From positions 104,496 to 168,495 of the forward strand of contig NZ_FNGC01000012.1 in assembly GCF_900102785.1 (NCBI RefSeq): a stretch of DNA of 64,000 nt, read 5' to 3'. Both the position numbers and the translations under genes were made by a program. The stretch's first letter is position 1; every line of letters starts with the position of its first letter. Positions 1-8,082 of this stretch are shown here, piece after piece. The DNA is from Arthrobacter sp. ok362 (GTDB taxonomy: Bacteria > Actinomycetota > Actinomycetes > Actinomycetales > Micrococcaceae). Below the pieces are notes generated by a model. It saw only the letters and a list, made by a program, of their open reading frames with translations, was not told where the DNA came from and searched no databases.

Positions 1-264
1 GCCGAGGCGATATGCGAATCCCTGCATCCAGCCAACCGCTTGGCGCGCACTGACGTCGCCGCCTGCATGGCAGAAGTGCTGGTGAACGCCGGCGGCACTC
101 CGGTCTTGTTTGACGGACACATTACCGACCCACACTTCTTTCCGACTCTCCAACGCATTCCGGCTGTTACAGGCAGGACGCTGGAGCTCCTCGAAATCCC
201 CGCAGCGCCACGCCTTCTCACCATGGGCAGAAACGAAATTGCCCACATCATCGCGCGGACCTAA
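1..264 (+). CDS. C-terminal end of an unrecognised protein (truncated by window edge)
   Basis: The reading frame is open from base 1 to the TAA-terminated end at 264, so this is the last 87 codons of a gene that starts before the window. A TTG at 40 could in principle start a 74-residue protein, but the frame continues upstream without a stop and no ribosome site precedes the TTG. The peptide holds a short hydrophobic stretch (VLVNAGGTPVLFDG) and ends IIART. I do not recognise a family. GC at third positions is lower than in the core genes further right, hinting at an accessory gene. Confidence 0.45.
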   Translation, partial: AEAICESLHPANRLARTDVAACMAEVLVNAGGTPVLFDGHITDPHFFPTLQRIPAVTGRTLELLEIPAAPRLLTMGRNEIAHIIART

Positions 265-394
265 ACCTTCCCCGAGTGGTGATTCCAGATTCAGCGAGCT
301 ATGAATTGGGGCTCGCCACAGGCACCGATTCGTGCTGAGATGTCTGCCAAGTGTTCGATGGGCTAGCTCATTGTGGAGCTGCGGAGGGGGTGCC

Positions 395-655
395 GTGGAG
401 GAAACGCCTCAGCTGCGCCGGCGTCCTAGATGGCCCTCGCCGTTGGCCATTCTGCTGGTGATCGCCGTCGACGCCTTCCTAATCGGCTTTCGGACAGGCG
501 AGTGCGTCGACTACACCGCGGAGTCGGGCGCCGTCAGCACGTGCACGAGCGCCCCGGTTCTTGGGCCGGCAGGCACGTGGCTCCTTGCGGCAGTCAGCGT
601 CCTCGTCATCAGCTTTTTCGTCCGCCGGCTAGTGCGCGCCGCACGGCACCGATGA
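395..655 (+). CDS. Small two-helix membrane protein, unknown function
   Basis: An 86-residue protein starting at GTG 395, chosen because GGAGGGGG sits just upstream; the frame can be extended to 332 but without a ribosome site. After a basic N-terminal stretch there is one membrane segment (about residues 15-32) and a second near the C-terminus (about 62-78), joined by a loop with two cysteines and ending in an arginine-rich tail. Its TGA overlaps an ATG at 652 that is in frame with the following GNAT gene, suggesting translational coupling. No family recognised. Confidence 0.55.
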   Translation: MEETPQLRRRPRWPSPLAILLVIAVDAFLIGFRTGECVDYTAESGAVSTCTSAPVLGPAGTWLLAAVSVLVISFFVRRLVRAARHR

Positions 656-678
656 CCTCAGTCGATAGATTCGGGGCC

Positions 679-1230
679 ATGACCACTCCTGATATCCGCG
701 TCAGGGACGCGATCGAAGACGACGCCGCACGGCTGGCCGAGGTCCATGTTGCGGCCTGGCGAGCCACTTACCGTGGAGTCATGACCGATGAGTATCTTGA
801 CGGTCTCGACGTCGGGCGGGCAGCGTCTGCGTGGCGCCGCAACATCCTGGGGCCCAGGGAAGGGACTATTCACCTCGTCGTCCAAAGCGGCAATGAGGTT
901 GTGGGTTTCGCCATCCTCGGCCCTGCTGCCGGCGACTCGGACCCGGAAACCGGTCAGCTCCACGCGATTAATGTGCATCCGGACTGGTGGGCGCAGGGCG
1001 CGGGCTCCATCCTGTTCGCGGCCGCCGAAGAAAAGTTCATCGAACTCGGCTACCGTCGGGCATTTCTGTGGGTGGAGAAAAGCAACAATCGGGCCATCAG
1101 TTTTTACAGCAACCGCCGCTGGCTCGACGACGGAGCGACCCTGGAAGACACCAGATTCAATCCGCCTGTGGCTGAGAAACGCCACAGCCGGATCTTCCCG
1201 CCCGGAACGGTCCCGTTCGTCACGCTGTGA
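679..1230 (+). CDS. GNAT family N-acetyltransferase
   Basis: A 183-residue single-domain GNAT. Visible hallmarks are the N-terminal RDAIEDDAARLAEVHVAAW helix, typical of this acetyltransferase group, a central beta strand (HAINVHPDWWAQGAGS) that carries the acetyl-CoA pyrophosphate loop in modified Q/G form, and a C-terminal NNRAISFYSNRRW segment like the N..A..FY..G of the family. ATG 679 is preferred; an in-frame ATG at 652 overlaps the upstream stop codon and is the alternative. Substrate unknown. It is convergent with efeB. Confidence 0.8.
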   Translation: MTTPDIRVRDAIEDDAARLAEVHVAAWRATYRGVMTDEYLDGLDVGRAASAWRRNILGPREGTIHLVVQSGNEVVGFAILGPAAGDSDPETGQLHAINVHPDWWAQGAGSILFAAAEEKFIELGYRRAFLWVEKSNNRAISFYSNRRWLDDGATLEDTRFNPPVAEKRHSRIFPPGTVPFVTL

Positions 1231-1301
1231 GCGCAACGTGCGTAAAACGGCATCCGCCGCGTACCGATCAGCACGGACGCCGGCCACGCCGCCGGCCGCC
1301 G

Positions 1302-2693
1302 TCATGCGAACAGCCCTTCGCCGATGAAACCCCCTGCCCTGGTCCCCGGGGGAACCGCGAACAGGCCCGAGCCGGTGTGCTTTAGGTATTCCAGGGCCAG
1401 TGTGTCCTCCTTCGCCATGGCCAGCTGCATGGGCACATAGTGCGTTCGGGGGTCTGTTACGAAGGCGATGAAGAACAGTCCGGCGTCTAGGTGGCCCAGA
1501 CCGTCCGATCCGTCGGTGTAGTTGTAGCCGCGCCGGAGCATCTTGACGCCGCTGTTCCGGCTCGAGTGCGCAAGCCGGACGTGGGCGTCCAGCGGAATCA
1601 GTGGTTCGCCGCCGTGCCCCGTGATCTCGAAGTCGGGGGCGGAGAACTCCTCGCCGCCGGAAAGCGGGGATCCCGTGCCCTTGGTGCGGCCGATCAGGGC
1701 TTCCTGTTCCCGCAGCGAGGTGCGGTCCCAGATTTCGATGTGCATCCGGATCCGGCGCGCTACGAGGTACGTGCCGCCGGCCATCCAAGCTTCGTCCGGG
1801 CGGGTTCCCGGGCCGGACCACACGTGCTCGTCCAGCAGGGCGGTGTCCTCGGCTTTGAGGTTGCTGGTGCCGTCCTTGAAGCCGAAGAGGTTCCGCGGGG
1901 TGGTTTGGGACCGTGAGGTGGAGGAGGTCCGGCCGAACCCCAGCTGTGACCAGCGGACGCGCGTCTGGCCGAATCCGATACGGGCGAGGTTCCGGATCGC
2001 GTGGACGGCCACCTGGGGGTCGTCGGCGCAGGCCTGCACCACGATGTCGCCGCCGGTGCGTCCGGGCTGGAGATCATCGCCGGGGAAGTGCGGCAGGTCG
2101 ATCAGGGCGTCCGGGCGGCGTCCGTCCAGGCCGAAGCGGGCCTTGCCGTCCTTCTCGAACAGGCCTGCGCCGAACCCGAAGGTGAGGGTGAGCTTTCCGG
2201 CCCCAAGGTCCAGGGTCTCGCCCGTGTCCTCCGGAGGTGCGTCATAGGGGCCGTCGACGGCCCCGCTGCTGCCCGTGCTGCGCCCCGCGGTCATCGCCGC
2301 GGCGGCGGTGGTCCAGTCCTTCAGGAGCCGGATGAGCTCTGCGCGGTCCTCAGCGACGACGTCGAACGCTGCAATGTGAAGACGGTCCTGGGCGGGCGTG
2401 GCGATGCCTGCCTGGCGGTCACCGTGGAAGGGGATGACCTGGCCGGGCGCCGCCAGCGGAGCGGCCGCTGCCTCGACGGCGTCGTGGCTGACGAAGCCCG
2501 CCGCCAGCCCGGCGACGGCGCCCGCGCCGCCGGCGCCTGCGAGGGACAAGAGTCCGCGGCGGGAGATCCCGCGGCGGGTCAGACTACTGTTCCCGGAGGC
2601 GGCCGCTGACGGCGGTCCTGCAGCGGGAGCTGGCTCCGGAGTGCCGGCGTCGGGCGTCTGGCCGGGGCTGCCGTCGAAGGGGCAACCGCTCAC
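1302..2693 (-). CDS. efeB: Deferrochelatase/peroxidase EfeB (DyP-type haem peroxidase), Tat-exported
   Basis: 463 residues. DyP-type haem peroxidase of the Efe ferrous-iron system, proposed in the family to oxidise iron or free it from haem outside the membrane. The N-terminus has a twin-arginine signal (SRRGLLSL, residues 44-51) followed by a hydrophobic Ala/Gly core. The DyP signature GFKDG is at 271-275, a likely proximal haem histidine lies in AHSSRN (about 376), and a distal arginine in RRGYNY (about 387-390). The GTG start at 2693 overlaps the efeO stop as GTGA, so the two genes are translationally coupled. DtxR-like boxes upstream of efeO suggest iron repression. Confidence 0.93.
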   Translation of the reverse strand: MSGCPFDGSPGQTPDAGTPEPAPAAGPPSAAASGNSSLTRRGISRRGLLSLAGAGGAGAVAGLAAGFVSHDAVEAAAAPLAAPGQVIPFHGDRQAGIATPAQDRLHIAAFDVVAEDRAELIRLLKDWTTAAAAMTAGRSTGSSGAVDGPYDAPPEDTGETLDLGAGKLTLTFGFGAGLFEKDGKARFGLDGRRPDALIDLPHFPGDDLQPGRTGGDIVVQACADDPQVAVHAIRNLARIGFGQTRVRWSQLGFGRTSSTSRSQTTPRNLFGFKDGTSNLKAEDTALLDEHVWSGPGTRPDEAWMAGGTYLVARRIRMHIEIWDRTSLREQEALIGRTKGTGSPLSGGEEFSAPDFEITGHGGEPLIPLDAHVRLAHSSRNSGVKMLRRGYNYTDGSDGLGHLDAGLFFIAFVTDPRTHYVPMQLAMAKEDTLALEYLKHTGSGLFAVPPGTRAGGFIGEGLFA

Positions 2694-3622
2694 AGCACTA
2701 CTGCCGACGTGAGCTTGGCGAGCGGCTCGCCCAGGGCATCTACCAGGGAAGCGAGTTGCTGGACCTGGGCCTGGCTGAGCTGGTTGTAGTAGGCGAAGCC
2801 TTCGCCGGAGGAGTGCTGCTTGAGCCCGGCCTGCAAGGCCGCGAACTTTGCCTCGAGTGCCTGGGCCAGGGCCGGGTCCTTTCGCTGCAGCACGGGCTTT
2901 AGGCTTTCGAACGCGATCCGGGCCCCATCCACGTTGGCCTGGAAGTCCCAGAGATCGGTGTGGGACCAGATTTCTTCCTCTCCGGTGACTTTGCCGGTGG
3001 CTACTTCGTCCAGGAGTTCCTTGGCGCCGTTGCCGATCTTGTCCGCGGAGAGTTCCACGGTGCGGGTCCGCTGGGCCAGGTCCTCGGTGTCGGCAACGAG
3101 CTGCGTGGCGATGGCTGTGCGCTCCGCCTTTGTCAGGGGGATGTAGTCGGCCGGCGGGAACAGGTCCTTCTCGGCCCGGTGCCAGCCAGTCCATTCCTGG
3201 CCGGGTTCGAGGTCGGCTTCACGGGCATCAAGCTTGGGGTCGAGGTCCCCAAACGACTCGGCCACCGGTTCAATGCGTTCCCAGTGCATGCGGGTGGCGG
3301 CATAAAGCCCGCGGGCCTTCGTTGCGTCTCCTGCGGCGTAAGCCTCCGCGAACGCCTTCGTGCCGCCCACGAGCTGGTTGGTCTGATCCTTCACGTATGC
3401 GGCATACTGCCGGGTGCCGGTGTCCAGCAGCTCCTGAAGATTGGCGTCGACGGCGGGGTTCGTGCCGGAGTCCGTGACCTGGATCGATCCGTCGGCCGTG
3501 CCCGGGATTTTTGAGCTGACCATGCAGCCGGTCAGGGCCAGCGGAGCGGCGGTTGCTGCCGCAACCAAGGCAAGCATCTTCCGGAATCGTGGAGCAGTTT
3601 TGGGCATGGGGATACAAGGCAT
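2690..3622 (-). CDS. efeO: EfeO/EfeM-type iron-uptake lipoprotein (M75 imelysin-like)
   Basis: 310 residues. Periplasmic-type component of the Efe iron transporter. It has a signal peptide ending in a lipobox (LTGC, Cys33), so it is probably membrane-anchored. The M75 domain fills the rest, with the metal-binding HxxE motif as HRAE at 148-151. No cupredoxin domain precedes it, so it is of the short EfeM type rather than the long E. coli EfeO type. ATG 3622 has AGAGGA eight bases upstream. It is first in an operon with efeB. No efeU permease gene lies upstream; only 210 bp separate it from the divergent adenylation-domain gene. Confidence 0.9.
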   Translation of the reverse strand: MPCIPMPKTAPRFRKMLALVAAATAAPLALTGCMVSSKIPGTADGSIQVTDSGTNPAVDANLQELLDTGTRQYAAYVKDQTNQLVGGTKAFAEAYAAGDATKARGLYAATRMHWERIEPVAESFGDLDPKLDAREADLEPGQEWTGWHRAEKDLFPPADYIPLTKAERTAIATQLVADTEDLAQRTRTVELSADKIGNGAKELLDEVATGKVTGEEEIWSHTDLWDFQANVDGARIAFESLKPVLQRKDPALAQALEAKFAALQAGLKQHSSGEGFAYYNQLSQAQVQQLASLVDALGEPLAKLTSAVVL

Positions 3623-3731
3623 GGGTGTTTCCTCTGGTTGGTGGGGGAACGACTGGCGGTTGAGGTTCGGAAGCGTGCAGGGCCGTTGGGCATATGGATC
3701 CCCCCAGCTACGATGCCGAGGAAGCGCGTAC

Positions 3732-3745
3732 TTAGGTGCACCTAA
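3732..3745. promoter_or_regulatory. DtxR/IdeR-like operator (efeOB side)
   Basis: Perfect 14-bp palindrome TTAGGTGCACCTAA, resembling actinobacterial DtxR/IdeR iron boxes in its TTAGG/CCTAA arms. It lies 110 bp upstream of the efeO start, where an iron repressor would cover the efeOB promoter. Regulation is inferred from the site alone. Confidence 0.6.
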
Positions 3746-3801
3746 ATAAGGAGGATACCCACTCCGGGCGATTACGCAAACCTTTCGTGCCCTAATTTGG
3801 T

Positions 3802-3820
3802 TTAGGTAAGCCTAATCTAA
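3802..3820 (+). promoter_or_regulatory. DtxR/IdeR iron box (adenylation-gene side)
   Basis: TTAGGTAAGCCTAATCTAA matches the 19-bp DtxR/IdeR consensus TTAGGTTAGCCTAACCTAA at 17 of 19 positions. It ends 13 bp before the GTG start of the 865-residue gene, so a bound repressor would block transcription or initiation. This is the strongest sign that the large gene is iron-repressed. Confidence 0.75.
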
Positions 3821-3833
3821 TAACATCGTCCGG

Positions 3834-6431
3834 GTGACCACGCAGCTTGATTTCATGCGGGTGCCCTTTGCCGCCGATCTTGCGAGCTACGGGGACAAAC
3901 CTGCCATCCTCACCGATACCTTCGCACTGACCTACCGGGAACTGGCACGGCGCGTCGATGACCTGGCCGTCCGGCTCGGCACCGAGCGGCGCCTCGTCGC
4001 ATTGGCCGCCACCAACGACCTCGACTCGATAGTCGCCTACCTGGCGGCTCTGGTGGGCGGACACCCACTGATCCTCCTGCCCGAGGACAAACCGGCCGCC
4101 CTGGAATCCCTGGTTAAGGCCTACGACCCCGACGTCGTGATGCGGCCGGGGAATGGGCGGACCGTGCTGGAGGAACGCCGGACCGGCACCCGGCACGAGC
4201 TGCATCCGGACCTGGCGCTCCTGCTCAGCACGTCCGGGTCCACGGGTTCACCCAAGCTCGTTCGCCTTTCGCACGCGAACCTGCAGTCCAACGCCGAGTC
4301 GATTTCCGAGTTCCTGTTGATCGGCCCGGATGACCGCGCAGCGACGACGCTGCCCATGTCCTACTGCTACGGCTTGTCGGTGATCAACAGCTACCTGCTC
4401 CGCGGTGCCGGACTGGTCCTGACCGACCTTTCCGTGGTTGATCCATGCTTTTGGGATCTCTTCCGACGCCGTGCGGCCACGTCGCTGGCGGCCGTGCCGT
4501 ACACCTTTGAACTGCTGGAACGGGTCGGGTTCGCGGAAATGGACCTGCCCAGCCTGCGCTACATCACCCAGGCCGGGGGCCGGCTGGTGCCGGAATCGGT
4601 GAGGAAATACGCTGAACTGGGCCGCCGGAACGGCTGGGAATTCTTCGTAATGTACGGCCAGACCGAGGCGACGGCCCGGATGGCGTACCTCCCGCCGGAG
4701 CTGGCGGCCGAGGTCCCGGGCGCGGTGGGCATCCCGGTGCCCGGCGGCTCGTTCCGCATCGACCCCGTGCCCGGCCTGGAGCACGGCGAACTCGTCTACA
4801 CCGGCCCCAACGTCATGCTCGGCTATGCCGAGAGCCCGGCGGACCTCGCCGCGGGCCGGACCAGCACCGAGCTCCGCACCGGCGACCTCGCCCGGCTACA
4901 CCCGGCAGGCGTCTACGAGGTGGTGGGCCGGCGCAGCCGGTTCGTCAAGATCGTGGGACTGCGGGTTGACCTGGGACAGGTGGAGCGACTCCTGGCGGAC
5001 CTCGGGGTGCGGGCGGCCAGCGCGGGGACGGACGACGGCGTCGTGGTCGCCGTTGAAGGCGACCACGACCCGCAGTTGCTCGCCAAGGTGCTCGCCCAGG
5101 GCATGGGACTGCCCCGCGCAGCCCTCCAGGTACACGCCGTCGAGCATCTCCCGCGCCTGGCCACGGGCAAACTGGACTACCGGGCGGTCCTGGCGCTGTC
5201 CGGGCCGAAACCAGGGCCGGCACCTGAGCCCGCGGCCGAAAGCGGCGCGCCGGACAGCGTCCGGAAGATCTTTAAGGACGCCCTGGAGTGCGCCGAGATC
5301 GGGGATGGCGACACCTTCGTCTCCCTCGGCGGGGACTCGCTGTCCTACGTGGCCGCGTCGGTCCGGCTGGAACAAGCCCTGGGCCATCTCCCGCCGGACT
5401 GGCACGTGACCCCGGTCCGGGACCTCGAGCCGCGGCCCCGCACCGCGCCGGCCCGGAAGCGGCGACGGTTCTTTGCGCCGGTCGAAACGAGCATCGTGCT
5501 GCGGGCTGTGGGGATCGTCCTGATCGTGAGCACGCACGTCGGTCTGTTCAGTTGGCAGGGTGCGGCCCACGTGCTCATGGCCGTGGCCGGCTACAACTTC
5601 GCACGCTTCCAGCTCTCCGGGAAACGGGTGCCGCGGCTGCGGCGGCAGCTGGCCAGCGTGGCACGAATCGTGATGCCGAGCATGGCGTTCATCGCGGTGG
5701 CCTACCTGATCACCGACAACTACGCGCCCGCCAATATCCTGCTGCTCAACGCCATCCTCGGGCCGGATGCGGTGACCACCCAGTGGCACTTCTGGTTCAT
5801 CGAGATTCTTGTCTACCTGCTTGTGGGGGCCACTGCGCTGCTCGCCATTCCATGGGCGGACCGCGCGGAGCGGCGCTTCCCCTTGCTCTTTCCGCTGGCG
5901 CTGACCGGCGCGGGGCTCCTGACCCGCTATGAGCTGGTAAACCCCGGGGTGCCGCACACCGCGCCTGCGCTGTGGCTCTTCGCATTGGGTTGGGCCATTG
6001 CGCGGTCCCGGACCGTAGCCCAGCGTTGCATTGTCTCGGCCATTGCGGCACTGACCGTTCCGGGATTCTTCGAGAACCCGGGCCGGGAGTGCACGCTCCT
6101 CGCCGGAATTCTGCTGCTGATCTGGCTGCCCAGCATCCCGGTGCCCAGGGGCCTCCGCCGCCTCACGGTGGTGCTGGCCGGCGCGTCCCTCTACGCGTAC
6201 CTGGTCCACTGGCTGGTCTACCCGCCGCTGGCCGGGATCAGTCCTGTGCTGGCCGTAGCAGTCTCGCTCGGGGTGGGAGTAGCCTACTGGGCGCTCTGCA
6301 TGCGGGTGATGGGCGCAGTCAGCCGACGGCGGACACGCGCTGCCGGACGCTCTTCGCGCGCTCGCAGCCAGCATCAAGCCAGGTTCTTGCCCAGGAACGC
6401 GAGGACCTCCGGGAGGATGGAGCGCCAGTAG
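3834..6431 (+). CDS. Adenylation domain + carrier domain + membrane acyltransferase fusion, iron-boxed
   Basis: 865 residues in three parts. (1) Residues about 1-460 are an AMP-binding acyl/aminoacyl-activating domain: phosphate loop STSGSTGSPK (132-141), YGQTEAT (274-280), RTGD (348-351), and LPRLATGKLDYR with the catalytic lysine (446). (2) Residues about 470-530 are a carrier domain with the phosphopantetheine serine in GGDSLSY (499-505). (3) Residues about 548-835 are an acyltransferase-3-like integral membrane domain with some 9-10 hydrophobic helices and an early conserved-type histidine (STHVGLF). The likely logic is activation of a carboxylate, loading on the carrier, then transfer to an acceptor at the membrane. 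Substrate unknown. GTG start 13 bp after an iron box; divergent from efeOB. The 3' end overlaps the convergent esterase by 58 bp. Confidence 0.85.
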   Translation: MTTQLDFMRVPFAADLASYGDKPAILTDTFALTYRELARRVDDLAVRLGTERRLVALAATNDLDSIVAYLAALVGGHPLILLPEDKPAALESLVKAYDPDVVMRPGNGRTVLEERRTGTRHELHPDLALLLSTSGSTGSPKLVRLSHANLQSNAESISEFLLIGPDDRAATTLPMSYCYGLSVINSYLLRGAGLVLTDLSVVDPCFWDLFRRRAATSLAAVPYTFELLERVGFAEMDLPSLRYITQAGGRLVPESVRKYAELGRRNGWEFFVMYGQTEATARMAYLPPELAAEVPGAVGIPVPGGSFRIDPVPGLEHGELVYTGPNVMLGYAESPADLAAGRTSTELRTGDLARLHPAGVYEVVGRRSRFVKIVGLRVDLGQVERLLADLGVRAASAGTDDGVVVAVEGDHDPQLLAKVLAQGMGLPRAALQVHAVEHLPRLATGKLDYRAVLALSGPKPGPAPEPAAESGAPDSVRKIFKDALECAEIGDGDTFVSLGGDSLSYVAASVRLEQALGHLPPDWHVTPVRDLEPRPRTAPARKRRRFFAPVETSIVLRAVGIVLIVSTHVGLFSWQGAAHVLMAVAGYNFARFQLSGKRVPRLRRQLASVARIVMPSMAFIAVAYLITDNYAPANILLLNAILGPDAVTTQWHFWFIEILVYLLVGATALLAIPWADRAERRFPLLFPLALTGAGLLTRYELVNPGVPHTAPALWLFALGWAIARSRTVAQRCIVSAIAALTVPGFFENPGRECTLLAGILLLIWLPSIPVPRGLRRLTVVLAGASLYAYLVHWLVYPPLAGISPVLAVAVSLGVGVAYWALCMRVMGAVSRRRTRAAGRSSRARSQHQARFLPRNARTSGRMERQ

Positions 6432-7222
6432 CCGCTGTCGTGGCCGCCAGCCTGGAAGCCTCCCTCGTGTGCGCCTGGCAGGTCCTTCACATAGTCCTTC
6501 ACACTGAAGAGCAGGTTGTCCGCCGTGCCGCAGTCAATTCGCTTCGGCAGCGGCTCCAGCTCCGGGCGCAGGGCAAAGACGTCGTTGGCCGCAAAGTCCG
6601 CGGCGCTGTCGAAGTTGTCGGACCGGCCGGCGTCGTACAGGCTCCAGACTGCGGGGCTCATCGCGGCGACGGCGCGAAGACCGGGGAGGCGGTGCTGGGA
6701 GGCCAGGAGCAGGGCGCCGAACCCGCCCATCGACAGGCCGAACACGGCGAGCCTGCCGGTGTCGACTCCCTGGCCGGCCAGCAGGGGGAGGAACTCCTCC
6801 ACCAGCATGGACTGCGTGTCGGTTCCGGAGTCCCGTCGATGCCACCACGTTTCGCCGCCGTCGATGGCCGCGATTGCGAAAGGAGTCCCTCCGCGGGCCA
6901 CATGCTCTGCCAAGACGCCGCCTGCGTCCAGCTCGTCGAAGACCATGCGGTGGTCTGCGCCCGTGCCATGCAGGAACAGGGCAAGGGGCAAGGGACCGGA
7001 AGGGCGGTCCCCGGTGGTTCCGGGCACGGCCAGTGACCAGCCCGTGGGTTCCTGGGGCCGGAACCGCGAGGTGAAGCTGCCGCTGCGCACGCCGATCAGT
7101 GGGACTGGTGCTGCCGCCTGGCTGGACATGCCCCGGCCGGCGCACCCCGCGACCGACGCCGCGGCCGCGGCGCCGGCTCCGAGCCCCAGCAGGCGGCGTC
7201 GGGAAAATCCGGGTGATTCCAT
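6374..7222 (-). CDS. Exported alpha/beta-hydrolase esterase (esterase D/PHB-depolymerase-like)
   Basis: 282 residues. The N-terminus has a twin-arginine motif (SRRRLLGLG, 7-15), an alanine-rich core and a lipobox-like VAGC (Cys27), so it should be exported and possibly lipid-anchored. The hydrolase fold shows an oxyanion HGTG (85-88), nucleophile GLSMGG (Ser164) and likely catalytic His261 in GGHDSGYW. Substrate is probably an ester, not identifiable further. ATG 7222 is the start that keeps the signal peptide. Its 3' end overlaps the tri-domain acyltransferase gene by 58 bp on the opposite strand. Confidence 0.82.
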   Translation of the reverse strand: MESPGFSRRRLLGLGAGAAAAASVAGCAGRGMSSQAAAPVPLIGVRSGSFTSRFRPQEPTGWSLAVPGTTGDRPSGPLPLALFLHGTGADHRMVFDELDAGGVLAEHVARGGTPFAIAAIDGGETWWHRRDSGTDTQSMLVEEFLPLLAGQGVDTGRLAVFGLSMGGFGALLLASQHRLPGLRAVAAMSPAVWSLYDAGRSDNFDSAADFAANDVFALRPELEPLPKRIDCGTADNLLFSVKDYVKDLPGAHEGGFQAGGHDSGYWRSILPEVLAFLGKNLA

Positions 7223-7370
7223 GGCCCGATCATAGGCCCGACGCGGGGTGCGGGAGTCATTGCCTTGCGGGCGACGGGGCAAATTTGGCCTCGGCACACT
7301 CCGGCAACAGTTCGGGTACGAATTCGGGACAACAGTGGGCGGGGACCGCTGTACCTGCGACACTGACGCC

Positions 7371-7859
7371 ATGGCTTTCCACCCGAAGGACGGTGATCGG
7401 CGCTGCGCGATCTGTGCCACGGTTGGCGCACTGGTGCTGGTTGCCTCGATGGCGGGGTGCTCGTCGACCACCGGCGGGGAGCCGCCTTGTTTCCCGCCCG
7501 CCTATTCGCTGACCCCGACGGAAGCCAAACCGGGGCAAAGCGTGACGGTGGCGGCGCCGGATGCTGACTGCAATCCCCGCTACGGCAAGAACGCCCGAAT
7601 CCAGGTGAGCGTCACCGATGCAACAGGTGCGGAAGTCGTCACCACCACCTCCGCCATGAACGACGCCGGTGGGTTCACCTACACGTTTGTCGTACCCGCC
7701 CGGACAGCCGTGGGGGATGCCGCCGTAACCGCCGTGCCTTACAACATTGACTGGTGCGATGACACCGGCAGGAATAACCGCGTGGCGGGAGCGCGAGACG
7801 TCCCGTTCGTGCAGGTGTCGTGTGCGATGCCTGCGAAGCCTCTGGCCATCACCCACTGA
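7371..7859 (+). CDS. Putative lipoprotein, Ig-like/carbohydrate-binding-like, unknown function
   Basis: 162 residues starting at ATG 7371. A hydrophobic signal (GALVLVASMAGC) ends in a lipobox at Cys30, followed by a Ser/Thr linker. The mature part has a beta-rich composition (PGQSVTVAAPDADC, GGFTYTFVVPARTAVGD) resembling bacterial Ig-like extracellular domains, and four cysteines that could pair. It is divergent from the exported esterase, sharing a 148-bp promoter region. No specific function can be assigned. Confidence 0.7.
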   Translation: MAFHPKDGDRRCAICATVGALVLVASMAGCSSTTGGEPPCFPPAYSLTPTEAKPGQSVTVAAPDADCNPRYGKNARIQVSVTDATGAEVVTTTSAMNDAGGFTYTFVVPARTAVGDAAVTAVPYNIDWCDDTGRNNRVAGARDVPFVQVSCAMPAKPLAITH

Positions 7860-7883
7860 AGCGCCTTCCTCGGCGGGTGATGT

Positions 7884-8042
7884 GACAGTGGCGTACTTCC
7901 TGATGTCCCGGGTGAGGATCTTGAATCCCAAGACGCGGGCAGCCGGTGCGTGCTCGTTGATCAAGGCGAAGCTTTTCATGGTGGTGCCCCCGGTGTTGTT
8001 GGTGGCGTCGATGACGATCTTGTTGTCAATCGCGGCGGACAT
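7884..8042 (-). pseudogene. Remnant of an NAD(P)-binding oxidoreductase (F420/NADPH-type)
   Basis: On the minus strand a run of about 50 codons reads AAIDNKIVIDATNNTGG followed by INEHAPAARV. This closely resembles the Rossmann-fold middle of NADPH-dependent F420-reductase-like proteins, where I/VIDATNN and EHAPGARVV are typical. The similarity ends near ARVLGFKIL, where the expected RAFNTLG is absent. There is no start, no nucleotide loop and no C-terminal domain. It is wedged between a lipoprotein gene and a hydrolase gene, so it is read as a decayed fragment. Confidence 0.6.
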
Positions 8043-8082
8043 GGCGGGTAGGCCCGTTCCATGGCGGCGCCGTTGGCAGCCG

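Noticed and set aside
658..1821. 387-codon minus-strand ORF across GNAT and efeB end
   Set aside because: Out of frame with EfeB and antisense to the GNAT; no recognisable protein.
4896..6377. 493-codon minus-strand ORF inside the tri-domain gene
   Set aside because: Arg/His/Gln-rich antisense frame opposite clear catalytic motifs.
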